43,760 bases of DNA from Pantoea eucrina (lineage in GTDB: Bacteria > Pseudomonadota > Gammaproteobacteria > Enterobacterales > Enterobacteriaceae): the NCBI RefSeq assembly GCF_002095385.1, contig NZ_MIPP01000034.1, positions 1 through 43,760 of the forward strand, given 5' to 3'. This document shows positions 7,566 to 16,900 of the stretch, one piece after another. Each line of letters opens with the position of its first letter. Positions within the stretch are counted from its first letter, which is position 1. The notes under the pieces were generated by a model that saw only the letters and a list, made by a program, of their open reading frames with translations, was not told the DNA's origin and made no database searches. Position numbers and translations under genes: made by a program.

Positions 7566-8090
7566 TTATTTTTCGGGATTCAGGCAGCCAAACACCCAAT
7601 CGTTTACCCACTGTCCATTTAACAGATAATTATCCCGCAGAGTCCCCTCCAGCATAAAATTATTCTTTTCCAGAATGCGTCGGGATGGCCAGTTTCCCTC
7701 AATTACCAGCGCTTTCAGCTTATGAAATTCTGCGCTGAACAGAAAGTGAACCAGCGCCGCCAGCGCTTCGCTGCCGTAGCCCTGCCCGATGTGGCTATGG
7801 CGCAGCATATAGCCAACTTCCGCCTGGCGATAAGGGTGCCACTCGGCGCTGCAGCCAAACAGGCCTATCGGTTCCTGATTTGTTTGCAGGCGCGCCACCA
7901 GGCACAGCATATGAAAGCTGGCGGGCTGCCACGGCGCCAGGCGTTCATTGAAACGCTGACGAATGTCGTTTTCATCGGGAATTTCGCTTACCCAGGTCAT
8001 GGTGGCAGCGTCTTCATGTACCGCTTTGAAGATCTGCCAGTCCTCCGGCTGCAACCGGCTCAGGGTTAATCGCGGGGTCTGAAGTTGCAT
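7566..8090 (-). CDS. GNAT acetyltransferase, RimJ/RimL-like (174 aa)
   Basis: This is a one-domain GNAT protein. It has the N-terminal RLTLSRLQPEDW typical of the RimJ/RimL group, a central EVGYMLRHSHIGQGYGSEAL with the acetyl-CoA loop (Q-G-Y-G-S), and a C-terminal NWPSRRILEKNNFMLEGTLRDN, where Asn-x-x-Ser-x-x-x-L-E-K is characteristic. Substrates of such proteins range from ribosomal N-termini to small amines, and the sequence does not decide. It is monocistronic, followed by alaC at about 120 bp, with a palindromic repeat and the divergent ypdA gene to the right. Confidence 0.9.
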   Translation of the reverse strand: MQLQTPRLTLSRLQPEDWQIFKAVHEDAATMTWVSEIPDENDIRQRFNERLAPWQPASFHMLCLVARLQTNQEPIGLFGCSAEWHPYRQAEVGYMLRHSHIGQGYGSEALAALVHFLFSAEFHKLKALVIEGNWPSRRILEKNNFMLEGTLRDNYLLNGQWVNDWVFGCLNPEK

Positions 8091-8147
8091 GGCGGCGCTC
8101 CGCTACGGGGAATAGTGCAACATAGCAAACTGCCGCAGCGACAGCCA

Positions 8148-8203
8148 GGGCGCCATTAATGGCGCCCCTGTGCGCCTCCGCACGGGCCGCATTTATGCGG
8201 CCC
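8148..8203. repeat. Paired-hairpin palindromic repeat, copy 1
   Basis: A perfect palindrome GGGCGCCATTAATGGCGCCC (8148-8167), a small hairpin GTGCG-cctc-CGCAC (8170-8183) and a second palindrome GGGCCGCATTTATGCGGCCC (8184-8203) lie in direct succession. A relative at 22318-22389 has the same order and the same second palindrome. This is the form of an intergenic dispersed repeat (REP or small MITE type). It lies between the divergent acetyltransferase and ypdA genes. Confidence 0.75.
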
Positions 8204-8279
8204 GTTAAACCCGGAGCGCTATGCTGGCGCATTGCGCGCGCATTTTTTATTATGACGCCACCGATATTCTGTCCCGGAA

Positions 8280-9995
8280 ATGCCTGTGCCCTTCCATTTT
8301 GACATGCTGCTGGCGGTATTCGATCGCGCAGCGCTGATGCTCATCTGCCTCTTTTTTCTCACCCGCACCCGGGTATTGCGCCAGCTGCTGCAGAAAGATG
8401 AACACACGCTGAGCGAGAAAGCGATCGTCACCGTGATTTTCTCGCTGTTTGCGCTGTTCAGCACCTGGTCCGGCGTGGCGGTGGATGGCTCGCTGCTGAA
8501 TGTCCGCGTCATTGCGGTGATGGCGGGCGGCATTCTGTTTGGCCCCTGGGTGGGCGTGACGACCGGCGTCATTGCCGGGCTGCACCGCTTCCTGATCGAC
8601 ATAGATGGCGTCACGTCAGTACCCTGCCTGATCACCAGCATTGTGGCCGGTATCGCCTCTGGCGTAATTAATCGCCGGGTCAGCAAAGAGCAGCGCTGGG
8701 GGGCCGGCATAGTGGGCGGCATGCTGTGCGAGGCGCTGACTATGCTGCTGATCCTGTTATGGGCAAAGCCTGCAGCGCTCGGCCTGACGATTGTCTCGGA
8801 AATCGCCCTGCCGATGATTCTGGGTGCCTCCAGTATCGGACTGATTGTGCTGCTGGTGCAGAGCGTAGAGGGAGAAAAAGAGGCGATCGCCGCCCGGCAG
8901 GCCAAACTTGCGCTGGAGATAGCGAATAAAACGCTGCCGCTGTTTCGGCAGGTAAACAGCGATGCGCTGCGCGAAGTGTGCGATATTATCCGGCGCGACA
9001 TCCACGCTGACGCGGTTGCCATTACCAATACGCAGCAGATTCAGGCGTATGTCGGCTATGGTGAACAGAACTACCATAATGGCGATGATGGCATCAGCCC
9101 CACTACCGCACAGGCGATTGCCAGCGGAAAAATCATCATCAAAAACAACGACGAAGCGCATCGCACGCGCGATATTCACTCAATGCTGGTGATCCCGCTC
9201 TGGGAACAGGGTCAGGTGACCGGGACGCTGAAAATTTACTATCGCCGGGCGCATCGCATTACCGGCTCGCTGAAAGAGATGGCTATCGGGCTGTCGCAGA
9301 TTATCTCGACCCAGCTGGAGGTATCGCGCGCTGAGCAGCTGCGTGAAATGGCCAATAAGGCGGAACTCCGTGCCCTGCAGAGCAAAATTAACCCTCACTT
9401 TTTGTTTAATGCCCTGAACGCTATCTCTGCCTCAATCCGGATGAATCCCGATACTGCCCGTCAGCTGGTTATCAACCTGTCGCGCTACCTGCGCTACAAC
9501 CTTGAACTCAATGAGGATGAGCTGATCGATATCAAGAAAGAGCTGTGGCAGGTAAAAGATTATATTGCCATTGAGCAGGCTCGCTTCGGCGATAAGCTGT
9601 CAATGATCTACGATATCGACGACGATCTGCACTTTACTCTGCCCAGCCTGCTGATTCAGCCGCTGGTGGAAAATGCTATCGTGCACGGCATTCAGCCATG
9701 CCGGGGCAAAGGCGTGGTGACGCTCAGCGTGAAAGATCTGGGCGATCGGGTGCGTATCGCCGTACGCGACACCGGACCGGGGATCAGCGACGAGGTGATG
9801 CGCCGCGTTGCGCGCAATGAGATGCCAGGCAATAAAATTGGCCTGCTGAACGTTCACCATCGTGTCAGACTGCTGACCGGCCAGGGGCTGATTATCATGC
9901 GTCACCAGCCGGGAACGGAAATCGCCTTTAGCCTGCCGAAAAACAGCCAGCCTCTCCCTGCCGCGCTCAGCGTTCAACCGGAAATAACAGTATGA
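8280..9995 (+). CDS. ypdA: Pyruvate-sensing histidine kinase YpdA
   Basis: This is a LytS-type sensor kinase of 571 residues. The N-terminal 200 residues form several membrane segments of the 5TM-LYT type, ending near [12 protein letters not shown] domain (about 215-350) and a HisKA_7TM/ATPase module follow, with the phospho-accepting His at residue 373 ([13 protein letters not shown]) and G-box motifs DTGPGIS and [12 protein letters not shown]. It is very similar to E. coli YpdA as remembered. In E. coli, YpdA/YpdB senses extracellular pyruvate and induces yhjX. The start at 8280 has a weak ribosome binding site; an in-frame ATG eight codons later is an alternative. It overlaps ypdB by 4 bp. 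Confidence 0.95.
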   Translation: MPVPFHFDMLLAVFDRAALMLICLFFLTRTRVLRQLLQKDEHTLSEKAIVTVIFSLFALFSTWSGVAVDGSLLNVRVIAVMAGGILFGPWVGVTTGVIAGLHRFLIDIDGVTSVPCLITSIVAGIASGVINRRVSKEQRWGAGIVGGMLCEALTMLLILLWAKPAALGLTIVSEIALPMILGASSIGLIVLLVQSVEGEKEAIAARQAKLALEIANKTLPLFRQVNSDALREVCDIIRRDIHADAVAITNTQQIQAYVGYGEQNYHNGDDGISPTTAQAIASGKIIIKNNDEAHRTRDIHSMLVIPLWEQGQVTGTLKIYYRRAHRITGSLKEMAIGLSQIISTQLEVSRAEQLREMANKAELRALQSKINPHFLFNALNAISASIRMNPDTARQLVINLSRYLRYNLELNEDELIDIKKELWQVKDYIAIEQARFGDKLSMIYDIDDDLHFTLPSLLIQPLVENAIVHGIQPCRGKGVVTLSVKDLGDRVRIAVRDTGPGISDEVMRRVARNEMPGNKIGLLNVHHRVRLLTGQGLIIMRHQPGTEIAFSLPKNSQPLPAALSVQPEITV

Positions 9996-10714
9996 AAGCC
10001 ATAATAGTGGAAGATGAATTTCTGGCGCGCCAGGAGCTCAGCTGGATGATTCAGCAGCATAGTCAGATCACGGTTGAAGCAAGCTTTGATGACGGGCTGG
10101 ATGTGCTGAAATATCTGCAGACGCACCGGGTCGACGTGATTTTCCTCGATATTAATATTCCGTCGCTCGATGGCATGCTGCTGGCGCAGAATATTCATCA
10201 GTTTACCCACAAGCCCCTGATTGTTTTTATCACTGCCTGGAAAGATTATGCGGTGGAGGCGTTTGAACTCGACGCGTTTGACTACATCCTCAAGCCCTAT
10301 CATGAGGCGCGCATCATCACCATGCTAAACAAGCTGGAGGCCACCACGCAGCCGCCGCCGCCGCAGAACAGCCCGGCTGTTGCGCCGCAGACGGTGAATC
10401 TGCAGAAAGATGAGCGCATCATCGTTACCGATATCAACGATATTTATTATGTAGAAGCGCATGAAAAGCTGACGTTTGTGTATACGCGGCGGGAAGCCTA
10501 CGTGATGTCAGTGGCCATCAGTGAGTTCTGCAGCCGGCTGCCGGAGGCGCTGTTTTTTCGCTGTCATCGCTCTTACTGTGTGAACCTGAGTAAAATTCGC
10601 GAGATAGAGCCGTGGTTTAATAATACCTATCTGGTGAAGCTGCGCGATCTGGAAGCGCAGGTGCCGGTAAGCCGCAGCAAAGCCAGACCGTTCCGGCAGC
10701 TGATGCGGCTGTAA
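9992..10714 (+). CDS. ypdB: Response regulator YpdB, LytTR family
   Basis: An N-terminal receiver domain (acidic pair E7-D8, phosphorylated Asp D53 in [11 protein letters not shown], Lys in the DYILKPY switch region) is joined by a Pro/Gln-rich linker (about residues 115-130) to a LytTR DNA-binding domain ([22 protein letters not shown]). It has 240 residues, close to the 244 of E. coli YpdB. It overlaps the kinase gene by ATGA, so the pair is translationally coupled. In E. coli an AraC-type gene (ypdC) follows; here glk comes directly after on the opposite strand. Confidence 0.95.
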   Translation: MKAIIVEDEFLARQELSWMIQQHSQITVEASFDDGLDVLKYLQTHRVDVIFLDINIPSLDGMLLAQNIHQFTHKPLIVFITAWKDYAVEAFELDAFDYILKPYHEARIITMLNKLEATTQPPPPQNSPAVAPQTVNLQKDERIIVTDINDIYYVEAHEKLTFVYTRREAYVMSVAISEFCSRLPEALFFRCHRSYCVNLSKIREIEPWFNNTYLVKLRDLEAQVPVSRSKARPFRQLMRL

Positions 10715-10744
10715 GGCGGACGACCCGCGCCGTCCGCCGCTGTG

Positions 10745-11710
10745 TCAGAGCACGCGGCCCAGCGCCTGACGCAGATGCGCGCCGGCACCCAGCAGGCCGG
10801 GCTGATCGTGCGTGATCATATACACCGGAATATCGACCAGATAGTCGCGGAAACGTCCCTTATCTTCAAACGCCGCGCGAAAACCGGAGGCTTTGAAAAA
10901 GTCGAGGAAGCGCGGCACGATGCCGCCCGCAATATAAACGCCACCAAAGGTGCCGAGGTTCAGCGCCAGGTTGCCGCCAAAGCGTCCCATGATCACGCAG
11001 AACAGCGTCAGCGCGCGACGGCAGTCGATACAGGTATCCTGCAGTGCCCGCTCGGTCACATCTTTGGGCTTGAGGTTTTGCGGCTCGCGCGCGTCAGATT
11101 TCACAATCGCGCGGTAAAGGTTGACCAGTCCGGCTCCTGACAGCACGCGCTCGGCAGAAACGTGGCCCATCTCTGCACGCAGCACTTCGAGGATCTGATC
11201 TTCCTCTTCGCTGTTCGGCGCGAAATCGACGTGGCCGCCCTCACCCGGCAGACTGACCCAGCGCTGATTGACGTGTACCAGATGACTGACGCCCAGTCCG
11301 GTGCCCGCACCGTAGATAGCGATCGGCTTATCTTTAACCGGCGCTTTGCCGCCAAACTGGATCACTTCGTTTTCCGTCAGCATCGGGATCGCCATAGAGA
11401 CGGCGGTGAAGTCGTTGATAATTTCCAGCGTGCTGAAGCCCAGATTCTGTTTCATCTGGCGCGTTGAGAATGCCCAGTCGTGGTTGGTCATCTCGACCCA
11501 GTCTTCGGTGATCGGACAGGCGATAGCGATACAGCCATCAGTCACTGCCTGCTGCTGTTCCGCCAGATAGAAACGGATAACGGCTTCAAGATTGTCGTAG
11601 TCTGATGTGGAGAATGTTTTGGCGTGTGAGATGGCGCCGGTCTCTACCTCACACAGCGCGAGACGAGCGTTAGTACCGCCCACATCGCCGACCAGGGCGT
11701 ATTTTGTCAT
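10745..11710 (-). CDS. glk: Glucokinase
   Basis: The product phosphorylates free intracellular glucose with ATP. It has 321 residues, the same as E. coli Glk. The phosphate-binding loop [12 protein letters not shown] is at residues 8-19, the glucose-site motif [14 protein letters not shown] follows, and the adenosine motif [12 protein letters not shown] is near residue 135. [10 protein letters not shown] carries the conserved sugar-contacting residues. It faces ypdB and lies downstream of ipdC on the same strand, separated by a hairpin, so it probably has its own promoter. Confidence 0.97.
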   Translation of the reverse strand: MTKYALVGDVGGTNARLALCEVETGAISHAKTFSTSDYDNLEAVIRFYLAEQQQAVTDGCIAIACPITEDWVEMTNHDWAFSTRQMKQNLGFSTLEIINDFTAVSMAIPMLTENEVIQFGGKAPVKDKPIAIYGAGTGLGVSHLVHVNQRWVSLPGEGGHVDFAPNSEEEDQILEVLRAEMGHVSAERVLSGAGLVNLYRAIVKSDAREPQNLKPKDVTERALQDTCIDCRRALTLFCVIMGRFGGNLALNLGTFGGVYIAGGIVPRFLDFFKASGFRAAFEDKGRFRDYLVDIPVYMITHDQPGLLGAGAHLRQALGRVL

Positions 11711-11766
11711 TCTTCTGCTGCTCCGCTTGGGTCATAAATAGTGGCAAACACTATAGAAGCCTGCCA

Positions 11767-11798
11767 ATAAAACAACAACGCCCGCCGGTGAGGCGGAC
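11767..11798 (-). terminator. Probable terminator after ipdC
   Basis: On the minus strand GTCCGCC-tcacc-GGCGGGC forms a stem followed by a loose T-rich tract (GTTGTTGTTTT). It lies between ipdC and glk and would separate the two transcripts. The U-tract is interrupted, so strength is uncertain. Confidence 0.55.
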
Positions 11799-11862
11799 GC
11801 TGTTAATCCAGTGTGATGCACAGCCTGGCGATTGTCAGGCCATCTGTATAGAGGCAACTTTC

Positions 11863-13518
11863 TTAAACTGCACCACTATTACGCTGATGCAGGGCGGCGG
11901 TAACTTTGCGCAGCAGCGGCGGCAGATCCTGTTTTTCCATTACCACTTCAATCAGCGACAAACGCGCGGTTTTGCTGACCACCGCCATCGCCGCCTCCAG
12001 CTGCGCGGTTTCGCTGACCCGCCAGCTCTGCGCCGCCCCTTCCAGGCTCATCGCCTGCGGCAGTGCGGTCCAGTTCCAGCGCGCAATGTCATTATAACGC
12101 TGTTCCGGACCGTGAATGGCGCGCTCTACGGTATAGCCGTCGTTATTGAGCAGGAAAATCACCGGGCGCTGGCCGTCACGCTGCATGGAGCCCAGCTCCT
12201 GAATAGTCAGCTGTGCTGAGCCATCGCCAATGATCAGGATCACCCGGCTGTCGGGCCGCGCCGTCTGCGCACCAAACGCCGCCGGCAGCGTATAGCCAAT
12301 CGATCCCCACAGCGGCTGTACCAGCAGCTGCGCCCCCTCCGGCAGCTGCAGGGCCGCTGCGCCAAATGCCGCCGTACCCTGATCGGCAAGGATAATATCA
12401 CCCGGCAGCAGGAAGTGCTGCATTGCCTGCCAGAATGCCTGCTGAGTGATTATCCCTGCAGCAATCTGATGATTTTCCTCGCACTGCATGCTCTCTCCGG
12501 TCGGCCAGCGCGGGCAGTGACGCTGATAAACCGGCTGCAGCGCCGCCAGCGCCGCCTTCATTGGCAGCGCAAAGCGCTCGCCCGCCACACAGCTGTGAAA
12601 CGGCTGGATATCGATAACGCGTTCAGCGGAGAGCTGCTGGGTGAAGCCAGCGGTCAGCGTGTCGGTAAAGCGCACGCCCGCGCACAGCGTCACATCCGTC
12701 TCCTCAATCGCCCTGCGGATAGCGATGCTGCTGCCCGCCGCCGCGTAAGTGCCGACAAAACCAGGCTGCTGTTCATTGAGCACGCCTTTGCCCATCAGCA
12801 GCGTCGCTGACGGGATCGCGCGCAGCTCACGCAGTCCGGCCAGCTGTGCGGCAGCCCCCCAGCGTGCGGCGAGAAAATCAGCCAGCAGCGCCACGCGCTG
12901 TGCCGGTGCCAGCAGACGCTCAGCCGCCGCCGCAAAGGCTGCAGCGGCATCTGCGTTTTCGCTGTGCGGCTCAGCGCGGGCTGACGGCGGGGTTATCGCT
13001 GCCGCGGCCACATCCACCGCCAGCAGCAGGTAGCCCGGCCGATGCTCATGCAGTGCAGTGCTTACCACGCGATCGATCTCCGCCGCGGCGTTCTCTGCGG
13101 TAAGCACCGCTGTCGCGGCGTTGACCTCCTGCGCCATGCGCAGAAAATGGTGAAAATCACCGTCGCCCAGCGAATGGTGCACGCACTCCCCCTGCTGCTG
13201 CACCGTCAGCGCCGGCGCACCGACAATCTGGATCACCGGCACATACTCGGCATAGCTGCCGGCGATGCCGTTAATCGCGCTCAGCTCACCCACGCCAAAG
13301 GTGGTCAGCAGCGCTGCCGCGCCCTGACAGCGGCCATAGCCGTCAGCGGCATAGGCGGCGTTAAGCTCGTTGGCACAGCCGACCCAGGCGATCGCCGGAT
13401 GCGCGATCACGCTGTCGAGAAACTGCAGATTATAATCGCCCGGCACCCCAAACAGGTGACGGATGCCAGCCTGTTCCAGCCGCTGTAACAGATAGTCGCT
13501 TACGGTGAACGTCTTCAT
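11863..13518 (-). CDS. ipdC: Indole-3-pyruvate decarboxylase
   Basis: This is a thiamine-diphosphate enzyme of 551 residues that converts indole-3-pyruvate to indole-3-acetaldehyde in auxin (indole-3-acetic acid) synthesis. It shows the N-terminal GVPGDYNLQFLDSV, the TPP-activating Glu at residue 51 in CANELNAAYAADGYGR, and the cofactor motif GDGSAQLTIQELGSM ending in LLNNDGYTVE. The ATG at 13518 is chosen because AAGGAG lies 7 nt before it; an in-frame ATG 33 codons upstream lacks this. A location next to glk is known in plant-associated Pantoea and Enterobacter. Related pyruvate and phenylpyruvate decarboxylases share the motifs, so exact specificity is inferred from context. Confidence 0.9.
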   Translation of the reverse strand: MKTFTVSDYLLQRLEQAGIRHLFGVPGDYNLQFLDSVIAHPAIAWVGCANELNAAYAADGYGRCQGAAALLTTFGVGELSAINGIAGSYAEYVPVIQIVGAPALTVQQQGECVHHSLGDGDFHHFLRMAQEVNAATAVLTAENAAAEIDRVVSTALHEHRPGYLLLAVDVAAAAITPPSARAEPHSENADAAAAFAAAAERLLAPAQRVALLADFLAARWGAAAQLAGLRELRAIPSATLLMGKGVLNEQQPGFVGTYAAAGSSIAIRRAIEETDVTLCAGVRFTDTLTAGFTQQLSAERVIDIQPFHSCVAGERFALPMKAALAALQPVYQRHCPRWPTGESMQCEENHQIAAGIITQQAFWQAMQHFLLPGDIILADQGTAAFGAAALQLPEGAQLLVQPLWGSIGYTLPAAFGAQTARPDSRVILIIGDGSAQLTIQELGSMQRDGQRPVIFLLNNDGYTVERAIHGPEQRYNDIARWNWTALPQAMSLEGAAQSWRVSETAQLEAAMAVVSKTARLSLIEVVMEKQDLPPLLRKVTAALHQRNSGAV

Positions 13519-13670
13519 CTGATGCTCCTTCCAGGGGGAATGTTCTGGAGTATCAGTGATGGGTCTGAAATGAAGCGACTTTTTCATCGCGATTGCGCCG
13601 GGCGCAATGGCAAGCATTCGTTACGGCATGATATCTCTCTGCAGAATGGGATCTTTCACGCTTTTTAGCG

Positions 13671-13690
13671 CAGTGTAAACGCATACACTG
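13671..13690. promoter_or_regulatory. Palindrome in the ipdC/aldo-keto reductase divergent promoter
   Basis: CAGTGT-N8-ACACTG is a perfect 6-bp inverted repeat in the middle of the 215-bp gap between the divergent ipdC and aldo/keto reductase genes. It includes TGTAAA, one half of the TyrR box consensus; TyrR controls ipdC in Enterobacter cloacae. The second half does not match well, so the regulator is not decided. Confidence 0.4.
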
Positions 13691-13733
13691 AGCGGCCAGA
13701 ATACGCTTTTTTATTACAGGATAACCTCAAGCC

Positions 13734-14723
13734 ATGCCTGTTTTTCCTCATCCCGATCGTTATCAGCAGATGCACTATCGTCGCAGTGGCCAGAGCGGCC
13801 TGAAACTGCCCGCTATTTCACTGGGACTCTGGCACAACTTTGGTGATGCGACGCGCGTTGATACCAGTCGCGAACTGCTGCGTCACGCCTTTAACTGCGG
13901 TATTACCCATTTCGATTTGGCCAATAACTATGGTCCGCCGCCCGGCTCAGCAGAGAGTAACTTTGGCCGTATTTTACGGGAGGATTTTTCCGGTCTGCGC
14001 GATGAGCTGGTGATTTCGACTAAAGCGGGATACACCATGTGGGATGGCCCCTATGGTGACTGGGGGTCGCGTAAATACCTGATTGCCAGTCTCGATCAGA
14101 GCCTGAAACGCATGGGTCTGGAGTATGTGGATATCTTTTATCATCATCGTCCCGATCCGCATACGCCGCTGGAAGAGACGATGCGCGCGCTCGATCATTG
14201 CGTGCGTCAGGGGAAAGCGCTCTACGTTGCGCTTTCTAATTATCCGGCTGAGCAGGCCGCACGCGCCATAGCGCTGCTGCGTGAACTGGGCACGCCGTGT
14301 CTGATTCATCAGCCACGTTATTCTCTGTTTGAACGCGGTCCTGAACAGGGTCTGCTGGATGTGCTGGGCGAACAGGGAACCGGCTGCATCGCCTTTTCGC
14401 CGCTGGCGGGCGGCATACTGACCGATCGCTATTTACAGGGTGTTCCGCAGGATTCACGCGCCGCCAGCGGCAGTAAATTTCTGAATGAGGACCAGCTTAC
14501 CGCAGATAAAATGGAAAGAGTCCGGCAGTTGCAGGCGCTGGCGCAGCAGCGCGGGCAGAAGCTGGCGCAGATGGCGCTTAGCTGGGTATTACGCGATCCA
14601 CGCATCACTTCTGTGCTGATTGGTGCCAGCAAAACCGCGCAGATTGACGATGCAGTAGCGATGCTGAGCCAGCCGGCGCTTACCTCCGAAGAGCTGCAGT
14701 CCATTGATCAGATCCTGATGTAA
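13734..14723 (+). CDS. Aldo/keto reductase, YghZ (L-glyceraldehyde-3-phosphate reductase) type
   Basis: This NADPH-dependent TIM-barrel reductase of 329 residues has the catalytic set Asp/Tyr in THFDLANNYGPPPGSAE, a Lys in ISTKAGY and a His in FYHHRPD. The C-terminal ALSWVLRD..TSVLIGASK is the cofactor-phosphate site. The beginning (HYRRSGQSGLKLPAISLGLWHNFG) is closely similar to E. coli YghZ, but the product is about 17 residues shorter at the C-terminus. YghZ reduces L-glyceraldehyde 3-phosphate and methylglyoxal. It is divergent from ipdC and ends in a terminator, so it is monocistronic. Confidence 0.9.
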   Translation: MPVFPHPDRYQQMHYRRSGQSGLKLPAISLGLWHNFGDATRVDTSRELLRHAFNCGITHFDLANNYGPPPGSAESNFGRILREDFSGLRDELVISTKAGYTMWDGPYGDWGSRKYLIASLDQSLKRMGLEYVDIFYHHRPDPHTPLEETMRALDHCVRQGKALYVALSNYPAEQAARAIALLRELGTPCLIHQPRYSLFERGPEQGLLDVLGEQGTGCIAFSPLAGGILTDRYLQGVPQDSRAASGSKFLNEDQLTADKMERVRQLQALAQQRGQKLAQMALSWVLRDPRITSVLIGASKTAQIDDAVAMLSQPALTSEELQSIDQILM

Positions 14724-14735
14724 CCGCTCTCTTTT

Positions 14736-14788
14736 ACGGCAGCAGAGACTATTAACAGCCCACATAATCTGCTGCCGTCGTGTTTTTT
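14736..14788 (+). terminator. Terminator with long-loop stem after the aldo/keto reductase gene
   Basis: ACGGCAGCAGA (14736-14746) and TCTGCTGCCGT (14768-14778) form a perfect 11-bp stem with a 21-nt loop, followed by CGTGTTTTTT. The loop is longer than usual for a terminator, but the U-tract supports the call. Confidence 0.7.
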
Positions 14789-14871
14789 CAGACTAAATCT
14801 CAAGGCTAAGCTGGTCCGATGTGGCACACTGGCCTGACGGCAGCAGTGATAAGCTGTCGCAAGGAGATAAC

Positions 14872-15258
14872 ATGAAATCTGCACTTTTCGTTGCCGTTTT
14901 GCTGGCAACATTATCGCCGCTGGTGCCACACACAGCCCATGCTACCAGCGCTACCATCAATCTTGCTCCCGGCGTCAGTTTACAGCTGGGTGAACGCGAC
15001 CGTCGCGGCTATTACTGGGATGGCGGGAACTGGCGCGAACCGCGCTGGTGGAACGACCGCTACCAGTATAATGAACATCGCTGGTGGCGCCATGAAGAGT
15101 GGAAACGTCATAAAGCGTGGGAGCGCGACCGCGAACATGAACGACGCCGGCACGAGCGGGAGCGCTGGCGTGAACAGGATCGTCATCATGAACGGGAACG
15201 TCGCGCGCACTGGCGACACGGTGGCCCGCCGCATCATCATCATGACCACCATCACTGA
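14872..15258 (+). CDS. ypeC: YpeC-like secreted protein, DUF2502 (128 aa)
   Basis: A cleavable signal peptide (about residues 1-24, ending AHATS) precedes a conserved N-terminal core (INLAPGVSLQLGERDRRGYYWDGG region). A long highly basic and aromatic tail follows, rich in Trp, Arg, Glu and His, and it ends in HHHHDHHH. The core matches E. coli YpeC, which also neighbours mntH, but the tail is longer and more His-rich here. AAGGAG lies just before the ATG at 14872, so an upstream in-frame ATG is rejected. It is probably periplasmic. The terminal His run could bind metals, which is interesting beside the Mn transporter gene, but no function is known. Confidence 0.88.
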   Translation: MKSALFVAVLLATLSPLVPHTAHATSATINLAPGVSLQLGERDRRGYYWDGGNWREPRWWNDRYQYNEHRWWRHEEWKRHKAWERDREHERRRHERERWREQDRHHERERRAHWRHGGPPHHHHDHHH

Positions 15259-15266
15259 TCCCTCTC

Positions 15267-15290
15267 CCGGCGCTTTGGCGCCGGCTTTTA
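15267..15290. terminator. Hairpin terminator between ypeC and mntH
   Basis: CCGGCGC-ttt-GGCGCCGG is followed by CTTTTA on the + strand. It lies between the convergent ypeC and mntH genes and mainly serves ypeC. Confidence 0.7.
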
Positions 15291-15292
15291 CG

Positions 15293-16534
15293 CTACCAGC
15301 CGAGCGCCTCTCCCACCAGTAAATAGATGTTCAGTGCCACCACCAGCATCACAATCAGCCGGCCGGTGTTCTGCATCAGGCGGGAGTTCACCAGTTCATC
15401 TCCCATCAGTTCACGATTACCGGTAAATGCCAGCAGCGGGATCAGCGCCAGCGCGATGCCAAAGCTCAGCAGCACCTGACTCATCACCAGAATGCGCGTC
15501 GGGTCCCAGCCAGCCCAGATAACAATAAACGAGGGCAGCATGGTAATTACCCGCCGGACCCACAGCGGAATATGAAACCGGATAAAGCCCTGCATCACCA
15601 CCTGCCCTGCCAGGGTGCCGACCACCGTGGAAGAGAGTCCGGCCGCCACCAGGCTCAGCCCAAAGACAATTGCCGCGGCCTGCCCGAGCAGCGGTTCCAG
15701 CGTCAGGTACGCCTGATCGAGATCAACAATGGAGGTGTGTCCGCTGAAGTGAAACGCCGCCGCTGCCGTAGCCATCATCGCCAGGTTAACGAAACCGGCA
15801 ATGGTCATGGCGATCGCCACATCCAGCTTGGTAGAGGAGTAACGTTCTGCTTTAGTGCCTTTATTACCGTGCTGAGTCAGCGCTGAATGCAGATAGATAA
15901 CGTGCGGCATAATGGTGGCACCCAGTACACCGGCTGCCAGAAATACCGCATCAGAGCCCGGCAGCGAAGGCAGGGCCATCCCGGTAACGAGCTGGCTGAC
16001 GCTGGGCTGGGAGAAAAAGAGCTCAACGATATAGGCCGCGGCAACAAACAGCAGCAGGCCACCAATCACCCGCTCCAGCGGTTTCTGTCCGCGGCTTTGC
16101 AGCATCAGGATCAAAAAGGTCGCAATGCCGGTCAGTACGGCGCCCTGCAGCAGTGAGATGCCAAGCAGCAGCTTAAAGCCCAGCGCGGCACCGATAAACT
16201 CTGCCAGGTCGGTCGCCATCGCGATGATTTCGGCCTGCACCCAGTAAAACCAGACGGCGGGACGCGGGAAACGGTCGCGTATGTGCTCCGCCAGGTTTTT
16301 ACCGGTTGCGATCCCCAGTTTGGCTGACATCAGCTGGATCAGCATCGCCATGATGTTTGCCCAGACCACTACCCACAGCAGCTTATAGCCATAGGCGGCT
16401 CCTGCCTGAATGTTGGTTGCAAAGTTACCCGGATCGATATAACCGATAGCGGCGATAAACGCAGGCCCCAGCAGGGCGAGCTTGAGTTTTCTGGCTCCGC
16501 GGGCGGCGCGCTCTGCGGTGCGGCTTTCTGACAT
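15293..16534 (-). CDS. mntH: Nramp-type H+/Mn2+ transporter MntH
   Basis: This is an inner-membrane proton-coupled manganese importer of 413 residues (E. coli 412) with eleven predicted helices. The metal-site motif of TM1 is [11 protein letters not shown], and the TM6 counterpart is [14 protein letters not shown], with the Ala-x-x-Met-Pro-His signature. The start at 16534 fits the family. It is transcribed away from nupC. A strong palindromic MntR-type box lies about 105 bp upstream, which predicts Mn-dependent repression. Confidence 0.97.
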   Translation of the reverse strand: MSESRTAERAARGARKLKLALLGPAFIAAIGYIDPGNFATNIQAGAAYGYKLLWVVVWANIMAMLIQLMSAKLGIATGKNLAEHIRDRFPRPAVWFYWVQAEIIAMATDLAEFIGAALGFKLLLGISLLQGAVLTGIATFLILMLQSRGQKPLERVIGGLLLFVAAAYIVELFFSQPSVSQLVTGMALPSLPGSDAVFLAAGVLGATIMPHVIYLHSALTQHGNKGTKAERYSSTKLDVAIAMTIAGFVNLAMMATAAAAFHFSGHTSIVDLDQAYLTLEPLLGQAAAIVFGLSLVAAGLSSTVVGTLAGQVVMQGFIRFHIPLWVRRVITMLPSFIVIWAGWDPTRILVMSQVLLSFGIALALIPLLAFTGNRELMGDELVNSRLMQNTGRLIVMLVVALNIYLLVGEALGW

Positions 16535-16637
16535 AGTGTGATCCTGTCCTGACGCGTGTAGACCCGCTGAGTTTAAGGGGCCTTACAGGCAAGTGAAATC
16601 TGGTTATATTTATCGCAGTAATAGATAGTGCTATAAA

Positions 16638-16655
16638 GTATAGCCAATGCTATAC
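16638..16655. promoter_or_regulatory. MntR-type operator upstream of mntH
   Basis: GTATAGCCAATGCTATAC is a perfect 7-bp inverted repeat around a 4-bp centre. It agrees with the E. coli MntR site as remembered (ACATAGC-N4-GCTATGT) in the central TAGC-N4-GCTA and spacing. It lies in the 366-bp gap between mntH and nupC, upstream of mntH. The rest of this gap contains no gene that I can support. Confidence 0.8.
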
Positions 16656-16900
16656 ATCAACGCAAAGATCGGCCTCTGACAAAGCATAGAACGGATTTAC
16701 TCTACGCCCGGAACAAATTATAAACAATCTCTGTGTGGATAAATTGTGTGAGCGGTTTGTTACGGTGATGTGAGCAGGCAGAGTTATCCGCAAAAAATTG
16801 CGATACTGAATACTTATAATGCGGGTTTGATCTCGTTTTTAAGTAACGTGTTACATAGAATACGCAGCAAAATACAACCCTCCTCAAATTTGGAGCCGAT

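Noticed and set aside
8219..9028. 269-codon minus-strand frame opposite ypdA
   Set aside because: Ser/Thr/Arg-rich composition typical of antisense shadows; ypdA on the other strand is strongly supported.
16740..16785. Possible CRP sites before nupC
   Set aside because: Only TGTGAG half sites without matching second halves; not strong enough to list.
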